Positions 9,698 through 19,530 of a stretch of 64,000 nucleotides of DNA are shown here, piece after piece. The notes beneath the pieces were generated by a model. That model was not told where the DNA came from. It did no database searches and saw nothing but the letters and a program-made list of their open reading frames with translations. This DNA is from Neobacillus sp. PS3-34. Its GTDB lineage: Bacteria > Bacillota > Bacilli > Bacillales > Cytobacillaceae. The DNA lies in the NCBI RefSeq assembly GCF_030915465.1, contig NZ_CP133267.1, positions 3,275,001 through 3,339,000 on the forward strand, written 5' to 3'. Made by a program: the position numbers and the translations under genes. The number at the start of each line of letters is the position of its first letter. Within the stretch, counting starts at the first letter, position 1.

Positions 9698-10726
9698 ATG
9701 AATAAGCATTTGATGGGGATTATTGATGCAACAACCTTTCATGAGGATCTTCAGGAGCTTGCGGTGCACAGGTCTGTCGCAGCAATTCCATTTGGCGGGC
9801 GGTACCGCCTGATTGATTTTGTACTTTCAAATATGGTGAATTCAGGCGTAGAAAGTGTCGGCATCTTCCCTAAGTTTCAGTACCGTTCTTTAATGGATCA
9901 TCTGGGCTCAGGAAGGGACTGGGATCTTAACAGGAAACGAGATGGGCTTTTCTTTTTCCCTTCTCCCATTTTGGATAAACCCAATTTTGGAATTGGATCA
10001 CTGGACCATTTTGCTGCCAATATTGATTATCTAAAGCGCAGCACCCAGGAGTATGCGCTGATTGCTAATTGTTACACGGTCTTTAATATGGACTTTCAGC
10101 CGCTGCTGAACTGGCATATCGAGGCTGGCTGTGACGTGACGGAAGTACGCCACACCAATAAATCAATGGGCATTTATTTAATTAAAACTTCTCTATTAAT
10201 CGAGCTAATTGAAACTCGCAATGAAACGGGCTATTTAAGTATTAAGGATATTGTTTCAGATATAAACAGCCCGCTTAAATTATGTTATTACGACTATAAA
10301 GGTTATGCGGTCATGATTGACTCGATTAAGGAATATTATTCGGCAAGCATGGATCTGCTAAGGCAGGAAATCTGGAAGCAGCTTTATTTAAAGGAAAGGC
10401 CTATTTTCACAAAAGTTAAGGATGAGCCACCTACCCGGTACCTGAAGGGTTCAACAGTGCAGAACAGCATTGTGGCTAATGGCTGTCTGATTGAGGGCGT
10501 TGTCGAAAATAGCATTATCGCCCGGGGAGTCAGGATAGGTAAAGGTGCTGTCATAAAAAACAGCATCATTATGCAAAAGACGCAGATTGGTGAAAATTGT
10601 GTGCTTGATTCAGTTATTCTGGATAAGGATGTAAAGGTAGAAGAGGGAACAAATTTGATTACGCCTGCTTCATCACCATATGTCCTCCGAAAAGGCACAG
10701 TACAGGGAGCGTGGATCAACTCGTGA
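9698..10726 (+). CDS. glgD: Glucose-1-phosphate adenylyltransferase, GlgD subunit
   Basis: Non-catalytic or weakly catalytic partner of GlgC in Bacillus, thought to raise activity of the heteromer. It has 342 residues and the same fold as GlgC: FGGRYRLIDFVLSN is kept, but the N-terminal GGxGxRL loop is replaced by MGIIDATTFHEDL, as expected for GlgD. A beta-helix with hexapeptide repeats (NSIVANGCLIEG) forms the C-terminus. GGAGGG lies before ATG 9698. Its stop overlaps the glgA GTG start (GTGA). Confidence 0.95.
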   Translation: MNKHLMGIIDATTFHEDLQELAVHRSVAAIPFGGRYRLIDFVLSNMVNSGVESVGIFPKFQYRSLMDHLGSGRDWDLNRKRDGLFFFPSPILDKPNFGIGSLDHFAANIDYLKRSTQEYALIANCYTVFNMDFQPLLNWHIEAGCDVTEVRHTNKSMGIYLIKTSLLIELIETRNETGYLSIKDIVSDINSPLKLCYYDYKGYAVMIDSIKEYYSASMDLLRQEIWKQLYLKERPIFTKVKDEPPTRYLKGSTVQNSIVANGCLIEGVVENSIIARGVRIGKGAVIKNSIIMQKTQIGENCVLDSVILDKDVKVEEGTNLITPASSPYVLRKGTVQGAWINS

Positions 10727-12173
10727 AGGTTTTATTTGCTGTTTCTGAATGTGTTCCATTTGTTAAATCTGGGGCCTTGCTGATGTTGCAGGATCGCTTC
10801 CCAAGGAGCTGAAGAAGCTCGGAACCGATGTCAGGGTAATTTTGCCAAAATACAAAACCATCTCAGAAGAATGGAAAAAACAAATGACAAAAAGGGCAGA
10901 ATTCACTGTCCAGCTGGGCTGGCGGAAACAGTATTGCGGAATAGATGAAATGGAATGGGATGGCATCCGCTTTTATTTTATCGACAATGAGTATTATTTC
11001 ACCCGAAGCCAGCTTTACGGGGAATACGACGACGGGGAGAGGTTCGCATTCTTTACGAGGGCGGTTCTGGAAGCACTCGGGCACCTCGACTTTTATCCTG
11101 ACGTCATCCATTGCCATGATTGGCATGCAGGGATGATTCCATTTTTACTAAAAGAACAGTATGCCTGGAGAAAGGAATATGCCGGCATAAAAACCGTTTT
11201 TACGATTCATAATCTGCAGTTTCAGGGGATATTTCCTCGTGTAATCCTTGGGGATCTGCTTGGTTTGGATGACCATTACTTCAATTCGGAACAGCTTGAG
11301 TTTTACGGGAATATGAGCTTTATGAAGGCGGCACTTATATCATCTGATAAAATTACAACCGTCAGCCCTACCTATATGGATGAAATTCAAACGCCGTATT
11401 TGGGGGAAAGGCTTGATGGTGTATTAAGAATGAGAAGAGATGATTTTGCCGGCATCCTGAACGGGATTGACAGCGAATTATATAATCCTGAGACAGATAA
11501 GGATATAGAGGCCATCTTCAGTGCAAAAGAATTAGAAAACCGAAGCAGGAATAAGCAGGAGATCCAGAAGAAATTTGAACTGCCTGTTGATGAAAAGATT
11601 CCAGTTGTTGCGATGATTTCCCGCTTGACGAAACAAAAAGGCATGGAGCTAATACGCTGTGTTTTTCATGAAATGATGGCAACCGGCATGCAGCTCGTTG
11701 TTCTGGGTACAGGTGATGCTGAATTCGAGGGATTCTTAAGGCATATGGCAGAGCAGTACCCAAATCAATGCAAGGTCTGGATTGGCTTTGATGAAGTGCT
11801 GGCACATCGGATTTATGCAGGAGCCGATTTGTTTTTAATGCCATCTAAATTTGAACCGTGCGGGCTGAGCCAGATGATTGCAATGAGATATGGGGCAGTG
11901 CCGATTGTCAGGGAAACGGGCGGATTAAATGATTCCGTAAAATCCTATGATGACTTATCGGGTAGCGGAAGCGGCTTTTCTTTTAAAAATTTTAACGCGC
12001 ATGACATGCTGTATACGATTGAACGGGCAATCAGCATATACAGGGATCAGCCACGATGGGAGAAGCTTGTGCAGCAAGTCATGGAGCTGGACTTCAGCTG
12101 GGAGCAATCTGCGAAACAATACAATCTGCTGTATGAAGAACTCATCTCTGGGAGTGATTCGCATGTTTTCTAA
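10723..12173 (+). CDS. glgA: Glycogen synthase GlgA (frameshifted)
   Basis: GT5-family glycosyltransferase that adds glucose from ADP-glucose to the growing alpha-1,4 chain. The N-terminus MKVLFAVSECVPFVKSGG is the usual KxGG nucleotide-sugar site, but one G is missing from the GGGGG run near 10774, shifting the frame. The rest, including HCHDWHAGMIPF, LNGIDSELYNP and FEPCGLSQMIAMRYG, is intact to 12173. Repaired length is about 483 residues, normal for the family. It overlaps glgD by 4 nt and glgP by 11 nt, so translation is probably coupled. Confidence 0.93.
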
Positions 12174-14570
12174 CCCGAAAGAGTTCAAGAAGACTTTTTT
12201 AAAAAGGCTTGAGATGATGTGCGGAGTAAGGTTTGAAGAAAGCACTGCAAGAGACCAGTATCAAACGCTCGGCAGCATGGTAAGGGAATATGTAAGCCCT
12301 GATTGGATCCGAACGAATGAGCTCTACCGGACACAGGCAGAAAAACAGGTATATTATTTATCAATTGAGTTTTTGCTCGGAAGGCTGCTGCGTCAGAATC
12401 TGATCAATTTAGGTATTGAGGAAGTGGTCAGAGAAGGACTAGGCGGGCTGGGAATCGATCTGGTTACCCTTGAAGAAGAGGAAGCAGATGCGGGGCTTGG
12501 AAACGGTGGCCTTGGTCGCCTGGCGGCGTGCTTCCTTGATTCTTTAGCCTCGCTTGGCCTGGCTGCACATGGATGCGGAATTCGCTATAAACATGGACTT
12601 TTCGAACAAAAAATTGCAGATGGTTATCAAATTGAGTTTCCAGAGCAATGGCTAAAGCACGGATATGTATGGGAAGTAAGAAAAGCTGAAGAGGCGGAAG
12701 AAATCCCTTTTTGGGGACGTGTTGAAAGCTACCACGATAACGGCCGCCTCGTGTTTAGGCATCTTAACGCTGAAACCATTTCGGCGGTTCCCTATGATGT
12801 TCCGGTCGCAGGATTCCAGAGTGGAAACATTAATACGCTAAGATTATGGAATGCAGAACCATCAAGATTCCCTATTAATGTCGATATTTTAAAATATAAA
12901 AAAGAAACCGAGTCAGTATCGGAATTTTTATACCCGGATGACACTCATGATGAGGGGAAAATCCTGCGTCTGAAGCAGCAATACTTTCTTGTTTCATCCA
13001 GTCTCAGAGCGGTCATGAAATCCTTTAAAAAGAAGAATTTTCGCATGCTGGACTTTCATGAACATGTGAGCATCCATATCAATGATACCCATCCGGTGCT
13101 GGCAATACCGGAACTGATGAGGATTTTGATGGATGATGAAGGGCTTGGATGGGACCAGGCATGGCATATTACCGTCAATGCCATCTCCTATACGAATCAT
13201 ACGACACTGGCAGAAGCGTTGGAAAAATGGCCAGTGCGCATTTTTCAGCCACTGCTTCCGAGAATCTATATGATTGTTAACGAAATCAATGAACGCTTTT
13301 GCCAGTCACTGTGGGAAAAGCATCCTGGAGACTGGTCAAGAATCGAGAAAATGGCGATTCTCTCACATGAAGAGGTAAAAATGGCGCCGCTTGCTATTGT
13401 AGGAAGCCATAGCGTGAACGGTGTAGCCCAGCTTCATACCGATATATTAAAATATCGGGAAATGAAAGACTATTATGAGATTTATCCTGAAAAATTCAAC
13501 AATAAGACAAATGGAATTACCCATAGAAGATGGCTGTTAAAGGCAAATCCACATCTTTCCGGCTTCATAACCGATCATATCGGCCCTTCGTGGATTTCCA
13601 GTCCCGTGGATTTGAAAAACTTGATGAAGTTTACTGAGGACTCTTCCTCTTTGGAGGAGCTGCATCGAATTAAGCAAAATAATAAAGAAAGACTGGCAAA
13701 AAGAATTTACGATAAAATGGGCCTTGCAGTTGATACGCATTCCATTTTTGATGTCCAGGTTAAAAGGCTGCATGCCTATAAAAGGCAGCTGTTAAATATT
13801 CTTCATATTATGTATTTATATAACCGACTCAAGGAAGAACCGGATTATCCGCTTTTTCCGAGGACATTCATTTTGGGGCAAAAGCTTCGCCAGGATATTA
13901 TTATGCAAAGAAAATCATCAAATTGATTAATACGGTTGCCGAAAAGGTTAACAACGACCCTGCTGTAAGGGATAAATTGAAGGTGGTCTTTCTCGAAAAT
14001 TACCGTGTTTCCCTGGCTGAAGAAATTTTTCCTGCTTCTGATATCAGTGAGCAAATTTCCACGGCCAGTAAGGAAGCGTCAGGAACCGGCAATATGAAGT
14101 TCATGATGAATGGGGCACTTACAGTTGGCACATTAGACGGGGCAAACGTGGAAATCACGGAAATGGTCGGACATGAAAATATTTTTCTGTTCGGGTTATC
14201 AGCTGAGGAAGTGCTGAATTACCAGAGCAACGGCGGCTATCATTCTGTTGAATATTACCATCATGACAAAAGAATCCGGGAAGTGACTGAGCAGCTCGTG
14301 AACGGATTTTTTCGGGAAGCAGATGGAGAATTCGTGCCAATCTTTGATTCTCTGCTCGCCCACAATGACCAATACTTTGTTTTGCGGGATTTTGCTTCCT
14401 ATGCAAGCATCCATGAAAAAATCAGCAGCAAATACGCTGATAAAAATGCCTGGCTGAAATCCAGCTTAATCAATATCGCAAAATCCGGTTTCTTCTCAAG
14501 TGACAGGACGATACGCGAGTACGCTGAGGAAATCTGGAAAATCAAACCGTTGAAAGTAAAAAGAGACTGA
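12163..14570 (+). CDS. glgP: Glycogen phosphorylase GlgP (frameshifted)
   Basis: PLP-dependent GT35 enzyme that releases glucose-1-phosphate from glycogen ends. It starts MFSNPKEFKKTFLKRLE and shows GLGNGGLGRLAACFLDS and the PLP-lysine region GTGNMKFMMNGALTVGTLDG. One G is missing near 13876 (TTGGGGCA for TTGGGGGCA), which splits the frame just before PGYYYAKKIIKLINT. Repaired length is about 802 residues, full length. Last gene of the operon, followed by hairpin terminators. Confidence 0.93.
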
Positions 14571-14586
14571 GCATCAGTCTCTCAGA

Positions 14587-14622
14587 TTGTCGAGAAAGGG
14601 GTATTTTCTCGACAATTTTTTA
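14587..14622 (+). terminator. Terminator of the glg operon
   Basis: Stem TTGTCGAGAAA/TTTCTCGACAA followed by a T-run. It comes directly after another hairpin, GAGACTGA-GCA-TCAGTCTC (14563-14583), which recurs at 15924. Confidence 0.85.
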
Positions 14623-14670
14623 TTTTCTCAGAATCTACTATCTAATTTAGTGATCTTCCTTGATAATGGT

Positions 14671-14825
14671 CCTGTTGATTTCCGCTCCGGTCACTCGCTT
14701 TCCGCTCCGGTCACTCGCTTTCCGCGGGGAGGTCCTGAAGCCTCCTCGGCCCTTTGGCGCCTGCGGGGTCTCCAGTGACCTCTTAATCCAGCAGGAGTCG
14801 AATGCCCTCCGCTCCAATCAACAGG
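14671..14825 (-). repeat. Dispersed repeat family B, copy 1 (inverted)
   Basis: About 155 bp bounded by CCTGTTGATT and AATCAACAGG, with inner blocks matching 15710-15842 and 50920-51048 in the opposite orientation. It contains an exact 20-nt tandem duplication (14681-14700 and 14701-14720). The family is common between genes in Bacillus and can fold into a large GC-rich hairpin. Confidence 0.8.
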
Positions 14826-14849
14826 AGGTAACTCTACCTAAAGAATTGC

Positions 14850-15650
14850 AACACATATTTTCCAACTTTGCCAAGTGTGTTGCAATCTTTTTTAGAATTT
14901 GGCAAGCTGCAGTTAGAAGAACCTGTTCGAAAGCATTCTTTAATCCCCGTGTAACGTAAACGTCAGTAATGATATTAAACTTCATGTCTGTAGTTCGGTT
15001 GTCCAGATAACAGAACATTTCCTGTTTATGTTCACGTGACATAAAACCACAATCTGAGTCGGTTGTACTTACTCGAATTTACTTAGTTCCTTTTACTTCC
15101 TTTTCTATTAATGGATTTTTTTTATGTTTAAATCGATCTTCTTCGATTGCCTTGTTAAGGTCCTCAAAATATTCCTTAGTATCCACTTCCACTTCATATT
15201 TGTATATTTTTTTTTATTTGCATTTGCTTTTAAGTGTGTAGAATCTGTAAATAATACACGACCACTAACCATTTTATGATTCATTGCTAGAAGAACAATT
15301 TCATCAAAAATCTCCAGAAAAATAGTTGTATTTTTAAAATGGTATTGACGATTCCATCTAATCGTCGAGTGATGAGGTACTGGGTATTTGAATTTCAGAC
15401 CTAAAAACCAGCGGTATGCGAGGTTTGTTCTCACTTCCCTTTCTAGCTGACGTTCAGAGCGGATGCCATAAATATAACCAATAAACATCATTTTAAAAGA
15501 ATAAGTGGATCCGGAGGGCGCCCATGAACTTCGCTGTAATATGGACGGACCTTTTCAAGAAGAAACGAAAAATCGATAAATTTATCAATCACACGAAGCA
15601 GATGGTCAGGAGGTACTAATTCATCAATTGAAACAAATTCATATTCAATT
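14850..15650 (-). pseudogene. IS1182-type transposase remnant
   Basis: Reading right to left: an N-terminal part (EYEFVSIDELVPPDHLLRV, then a frameshift near 15493, then MMFIGYIYGIRSERQLERE) and the DDE-fold region around LFTDSTHLKANANKKK. A frame disruption follows. Next come TTDSDCGFMSREHKQEMFC and YLDNRTTDMKFNIITDVYVT, which jump directly to a C-terminal fragment, LLTAACQILKKIATHL. A large internal segment is missing and the frame is broken more than once, so this is a real decayed copy, not merely a sequencing error. It lies between inverted family B repeats. Confidence 0.8.
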
Positions 15651-15709
15651 TGGTCCACTTATTTTTAATTATTTATTCGTTGAACAGACGGTCTTTAGTG
15701 AAAAAAACT

Positions 15710-15842
15710 CTGTTGATTGGAGCGGAAGGCGCGAAGACTCCTGCGGGAGTACGGGTCAGGGGAGATCCCGCAGGAGCGAAGCTCCGAGGAAGCTCCCCGA
15801 CACGCCCGCGGAAAGCGATGCGCCTGGAGTGCAAATCAACAG
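15710..15842 (+). repeat. Dispersed repeat family B, copy 2
   Basis: About 133 bp bounded by CTGTTGATT and AATCAACAG. It holds GGAGCGGAAGGCGCG, the pair CTCCTGCGGGA/TCCCGCAGGAG and GCGGAAAGCG. It is inverted relative to copy 1, with the transposase remnant between them. Confidence 0.85.
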
Positions 15843-15913
15843 AACTGTTTAATGAGGTAATTTAAAATAATATCATAACGTATTAAAGCGGTGATTTATT
15901 AAAGAAAATAAAT

Positions 15914-15953
15914 AAAACCAAAAGAGACTGAGCATCAGTCTCTTTTGGTTTTT
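15914..15953. terminator. Bidirectional terminator before yteA
   Basis: Long perfect stem AAAACCAAAAGAGACTGA/TCAGTCTCTTTTGGTTTT with loop GCA. It ends yteA (minus strand) and faces the glg operon. Its core is repeated exactly after glgP at 14559-14582. Confidence 0.88.
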
Positions 15954-15970
15954 CAATATTTTGGAGATGT

Positions 15971-16723
15971 TTATTCCTTATCTTCTACATACCCATCTGA
16001 TTTTTTATATGGAATGTCCCCGATTTTGGATTCAAGCCCTTTACGATCGAGCATATTCTCATATTCATCTCGTTTATCGGAAGGAAGAGCAGTGCGTTCT
16101 TTGCCGGTAATGTCTGTGGCAGCGTATGCTTCATAATCCTCTGTGAAGGTTTCCTCGTTTTTGCCCTTGTCATACAATTCATTATACCTTTCGTAATCTC
16201 CGGACAAGTCGGATGGTGTTTCAGAAGTGCCGAATCTTGCAACCTCCTCGAAGCTGTCCTCGGTATCAATGACTCCCTGTCTTTCACCATGGCGGAAAGT
16301 ATTGGCATTGGAAGGCTCAAGGATGTCTTCTTCAACAGGACGGTGATCTGAGACCGTTTGATCAGGAGTATGTTCTATGCAATACAAGGTTGATGGAAAG
16401 GCATCCAAACGTTCGAATGGGATATCTTTTCCGCATTCCTTGCAGATTCCATAACTGCCGTCCTTAAAAGCATCCAGGGCATCGTTTATTTTATCAAGCT
16501 CGCTGTCCTGATGGTCTTCAAGCGCGGATTCCCTTTCACGCTCGAACAATTCGGTTCCAAGGTCAGCTGGGTGGTTATCATATGCCGATAGTTCACCTGA
16601 CGTTTCTCTGAGGCTGGCATTTTTATTTGTGTATTTGCTATCTAAATCTAATTGTTCTTCAATATTTTTTTTATCTTCTTCCAGCACCTTTTTTAATGTA
16701 TCAAGCTCGTTTGTTGATAACAT
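15971..16723 (-). CDS. yteA: YteA-like TraR/DksA-type zinc-finger protein
   Basis: 250 residues. The N-terminal half is helical and charged (LDTLKKVLEEDKKNIEEQ). A DksA/TraR C4-type finger at about 92-116 reads CKECGKDIPFERLDAFP..CIEH, with His in place of the fourth Cys in this reading. An acidic tail of about 130 residues is typical of the Bacillus sporulation-associated YteA family. Family members are thought to bind RNA polymerase or regulate sporulation genes; the exact role is not established. A GAGGATGTG site precedes the ATG. It lies between the glg and men clusters. Confidence 0.85.
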   Translation of the reverse strand: MLSTNELDTLKKVLEEDKKNIEEQLDLDSKYTNKNASLRETSGELSAYDNHPADLGTELFERERESALEDHQDSELDKINDALDAFKDGSYGICKECGKDIPFERLDAFPSTLYCIEHTPDQTVSDHRPVEEDILEPSNANTFRHGERQGVIDTEDSFEEVARFGTSETPSDLSGDYERYNELYDKGKNEETFTEDYEAYAATDITGKERTALPSDKRDEYENMLDRKGLESKIGDIPYKKSDGYVEDKE

Positions 16724-16821
16724 GGAAAATCACATCCTCATCATATAATTGCGCTAATATCTTCTTACAGTTAATACCCATTCACCATTTTAAAAAAACA
16801 TGGCATAAATTTTTGGGCAAA

Positions 16822-16851
16822 CAAAAATCCCCTGCCTTAATTGGCAGGGCC
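16822..16851 (-). terminator. Terminator of menA
   Basis: On the minus strand, the stem CCCTGCC/GGCAGGG is followed by GATTTTTG, just after the menA stop. Confidence 0.8.
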
Positions 16852-16860
16852 GCGTTCGCA

Positions 16861-17797
16861 TTATGAGAAGAAGTGGCCGATAAATAAACCGACTGTTAAT
16901 AAAAATCCAAATATCGTATTGGTTTGAGCCGTAGCCTTCATTGCAGGCATCATTTGAATAGGTATGGATTTTCCGATAAAGCCTTTTGTCGCTTTAATTG
17001 CTTTAGGTGCGCTTAAAATGACGAGGGCAGCCCATACAGATGCCGTTCCATTCATAATCAATATCAATACCCAAAGATAGGAAAGAGTGAATAATCCAGC
17101 CAGGAGGTAAATGGCTCCTTTTCTTCCTAATAGGATGGCAAGTGTCTTACGGCCATTTTCTTTATCTCCGTCAAGATCTCGGATATTGTTGGCTAAAAGG
17201 ATTTCACCAACCAGGATCATTATCGGAATCGAAACAAGGATACTGGTTTGATCAACAAAACCTGTTTGAATATAGAATGAAATCAGGATAATCAACAATC
17301 CCATGAAAAATCCGGCAACAATTTCCCCGAACGGTGTATACGCAATCGGCAGAGGCCACCAGTATAAAAATATCCTGCTGCCATGCAGATGAGCCCAATC
17401 AGAGCTAGCCACCAGCTGCTGTTTTGGCAAATATAGACGCCTAGCAGAAGGGCAATGCCATAAAAAGAAAAGGCAAGCCTGAGCACCGTTTTTGGTTTAA
17501 TTCCATCACGCACAATGGCGCCTCCGATACCGACAGAGTGCTCATTATCAAGGCCTTTTTGAAATCATAATATTCATTAAACATATTGGTTGCTGCTTGG
17601 ATCAGCAGGCTGGCAATTAACATGGCCAAAAACACGCCATAGTGAATGTCTCCATGTTTAAGGGCAAGTGCAGTACCAAGAAGAACGGGCACAAAAGCGG
17701 CGGTTAATGTATGTGGACGTGTAAGCTGCCACCAGACCTTAAATCCGCGGTTAGGCTCCAACACAGGTGATGAACTTGTTTGTAAATGCGGCTGCAT
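16861..17797 (-). CDS. menA: 1,4-dihydroxy-2-naphthoate polyprenyltransferase MenA (two frameshifts)
   Basis: Membrane enzyme that attaches the polyprenyl chain to 1,4-dihydroxy-2-naphthoate, giving demethylmenaquinone. A UbiA-family fold with about eight or nine membrane segments. The first Asp-rich motif appears as NMFNEYYDFKKGLDNEHS once an A is restored near 17561. The second motif reads NNIRDLDGDKENGRKTLA. Another base is missing near 17355. Repaired length is about 312 residues, full length. It is divergent from the men operon beginning at 18127, sharing a short intergenic region. Confidence 0.92.
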
Positions 17798-18039
17798 AAC
17801 TGTTCTCTCCCCTTTTATTTATATAATTTCTGTGTTTTAGTGTGATTAACTCCAAAATTAAGTGTATGGAATGGCACTGTCCATGTCAATTACTTTTTAC
17901 CTACAAAAAAAGGAAGATAACCCCATTGGTTTATAACGGGAAGAAAAGCGGGAAAATATTAAATAGAGCATCATTTAAGGCAGGAAACATTTTTTGATAT
18001 ATAATAAGGAATGAACTGGGAATGGTATGACAAGAGTTA

Positions 18040-18068
18040 TTGACATATTTACAATTAGAGTAGTATCT
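18040..18068 (+). promoter_or_regulatory. Probable promoter of the men operon
   Basis: TTGACA (18040-18045) is followed by TAGTAT or GTATCT (18061-18068) at 15-17 nt, about 60 nt before the menF start. Confidence 0.5.
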
Positions 18069-18126
18069 TAAAATAAGCTTAAAATGAATGGATTGCAGTC
18101 GCAAAGGCTGTTTTGGAGGGATTTTT

Positions 18127-19530
18127 TTGGTTACCATTCAAGAAACGGAACTTAAAGAAGGGATCTTGCTGGGTATTGATCGTGCGAAAAAAATGGGACG
18201 GTCCATTCTGGTAAGTGAAGTTCATAAAATAGACCATATCGAACCTTTATCTTTTTTCCATGCAGGCAGGGAGTTTTTTCTGGGTGAACGGTTTTTCTGG
18301 AAAGACCCTTCCGATGAGACATACATTATTGGAAACGGAATAGTGAAACAAATACAGTCGGATCAGGCTACTGACCGCTTTTTTCATGTTGAAAAAGCAT
18401 GGAAGCGTTTTATTGATGATGCCATCATTTTTGATGCTTTTTCAGAAAACGGAATAGCGCCGCTTATGTTCGGCGGCTTCTCATTCGATCCCCATAAACA
18501 GAAAACATCCCTGTGGTCTAAGTTTGCTGATTCTTTATTCCATATTCCTAAATATATGCTAAGCATAATTAAAGGACAGGCATATTTAACAACAAACACG
18601 GTTTGTACGCATCACGACGATCTGTCCCTCTTTCATAAAGTTGTCAGCGAGAGGAATCAGTTGCTGGCGTCAATTTCGCCTGTTAAAAATAGTCAGTCAC
18701 TTTTGAATGGATCTGAAGAGATTGCACCGGATACTTGGAGAGAGACGGTTACGCAGGTCGTTAAAGATCTTAAGCATGGTCCTTTAAAAAAAGTGGTGCT
18801 GGCAAGGGAGCTCCGTTTACACTTTGAGACTGAAGTTGAAACGGAAAACGTTCTTTCACGGCTGGACAAGGAACAGCATGAAAGTTTTATCTTTGCGTTT
18901 GAATCGAACGGGGATTGTTTTATTGGTGCATCACCTGAAAGGCTTGTAAAAAAAGCGGGAATGAATATTTTTTCTACCTGCCTGGCGGGTTCTATTCCGC
19001 GCGGAAAAACAGTGGAAGAAGATAAGACCTTAGGGGAACTTTTATTGAACGATCAAAAAAACCTGATTGAGCATCAGTATGTGGTCGACATGATCAAAGA
19101 GGCATTGGAAGAGACGTGCCAAAGGGTTACACTTCCTGCTAGGCCGCAATTAATGAAAATCAGGGATATTCAGCACCTTTATACACCGGTTATCGGAGAA
19201 AGTAAAAAAGATACTTCTCTGCTTTTACTGGTTGAAAGACTGCATCCAACACCTGCACTGGGAGGCCTGCCTAAAAAAGAGGCAGTCGATAAGATTAGGG
19301 AGGTTGAAATTCTTGACAGGGGGTTTTATGCAGCACCGCTAGGCTGGATGGACTATCGCAGGAACGGGGAATTCGCTGTTTCGATTCGTTCAGCCCTCAT
19401 TCAGGGAAAAGATGCCTCATTATTTGCAGGCTGCGGAGTCGTAGCAGATTCAGATTCTGACAGTGAGTATTTGGAGACGAGCTTGAAGTTCCGTCCTATG
19501 CTTACAGCACTTGGAGGGAATGGAAAATGA
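18127..19530 (+). CDS. menF: Isochorismate synthase MenF
   Basis: Converts chorismate to isochorismate, the entry step of menaquinone synthesis. It has 467 residues with the chorismate-binding C-terminal half: VVLARELRL, FIGASPERLVKK, QKNLIEHQYVVDMI, HPTPALGG and GCGVVADSDSDSEYLETSLK. TTG 18127 was chosen because TTGGAGGG ends 6 nt before it; the ATG at 18088 has no such site. The frame is intact. Its last 4 nt overlap menD (ATGA), showing translational coupling. Confidence 0.95.
   Translation: MVTIQETELKEGILLGIDRAKKMGRSILVSEVHKIDHIEPLSFFHAGREFFLGERFFWKDPSDETYIIGNGIVKQIQSDQATDRFFHVEKAWKRFIDDAIIFDAFSENGIAPLMFGGFSFDPHKQKTSLWSKFADSLFHIPKYMLSIIKGQAYLTTNTVCTHHDDLSLFHKVVSERNQLLASISPVKNSQSLLNGSEEIAPDTWRETVTQVVKDLKHGPLKKVVLARELRLHFETEVETENVLSRLDKEQHESFIFAFESNGDCFIGASPERLVKKAGMNIFSTCLAGSIPRGKTVEEDKTLGELLLNDQKNLIEHQYVVDMIKEALEETCQRVTLPARPQLMKIRDIQHLYTPVIGESKKDTSLLLLVERLHPTPALGGLPKKEAVDKIREVEILDRGFYAAPLGWMDYRRNGEFAVSIRSALIQGKDASLFAGCGVVADSDSDSEYLETSLKFRPMLTALGGNGK

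Noticed and set aside
13876..13926. Programmed frameshift in glgP
   Set aside because: No slippery heptamer with downstream structure, and the same lesion type occurs in many unrelated genes.
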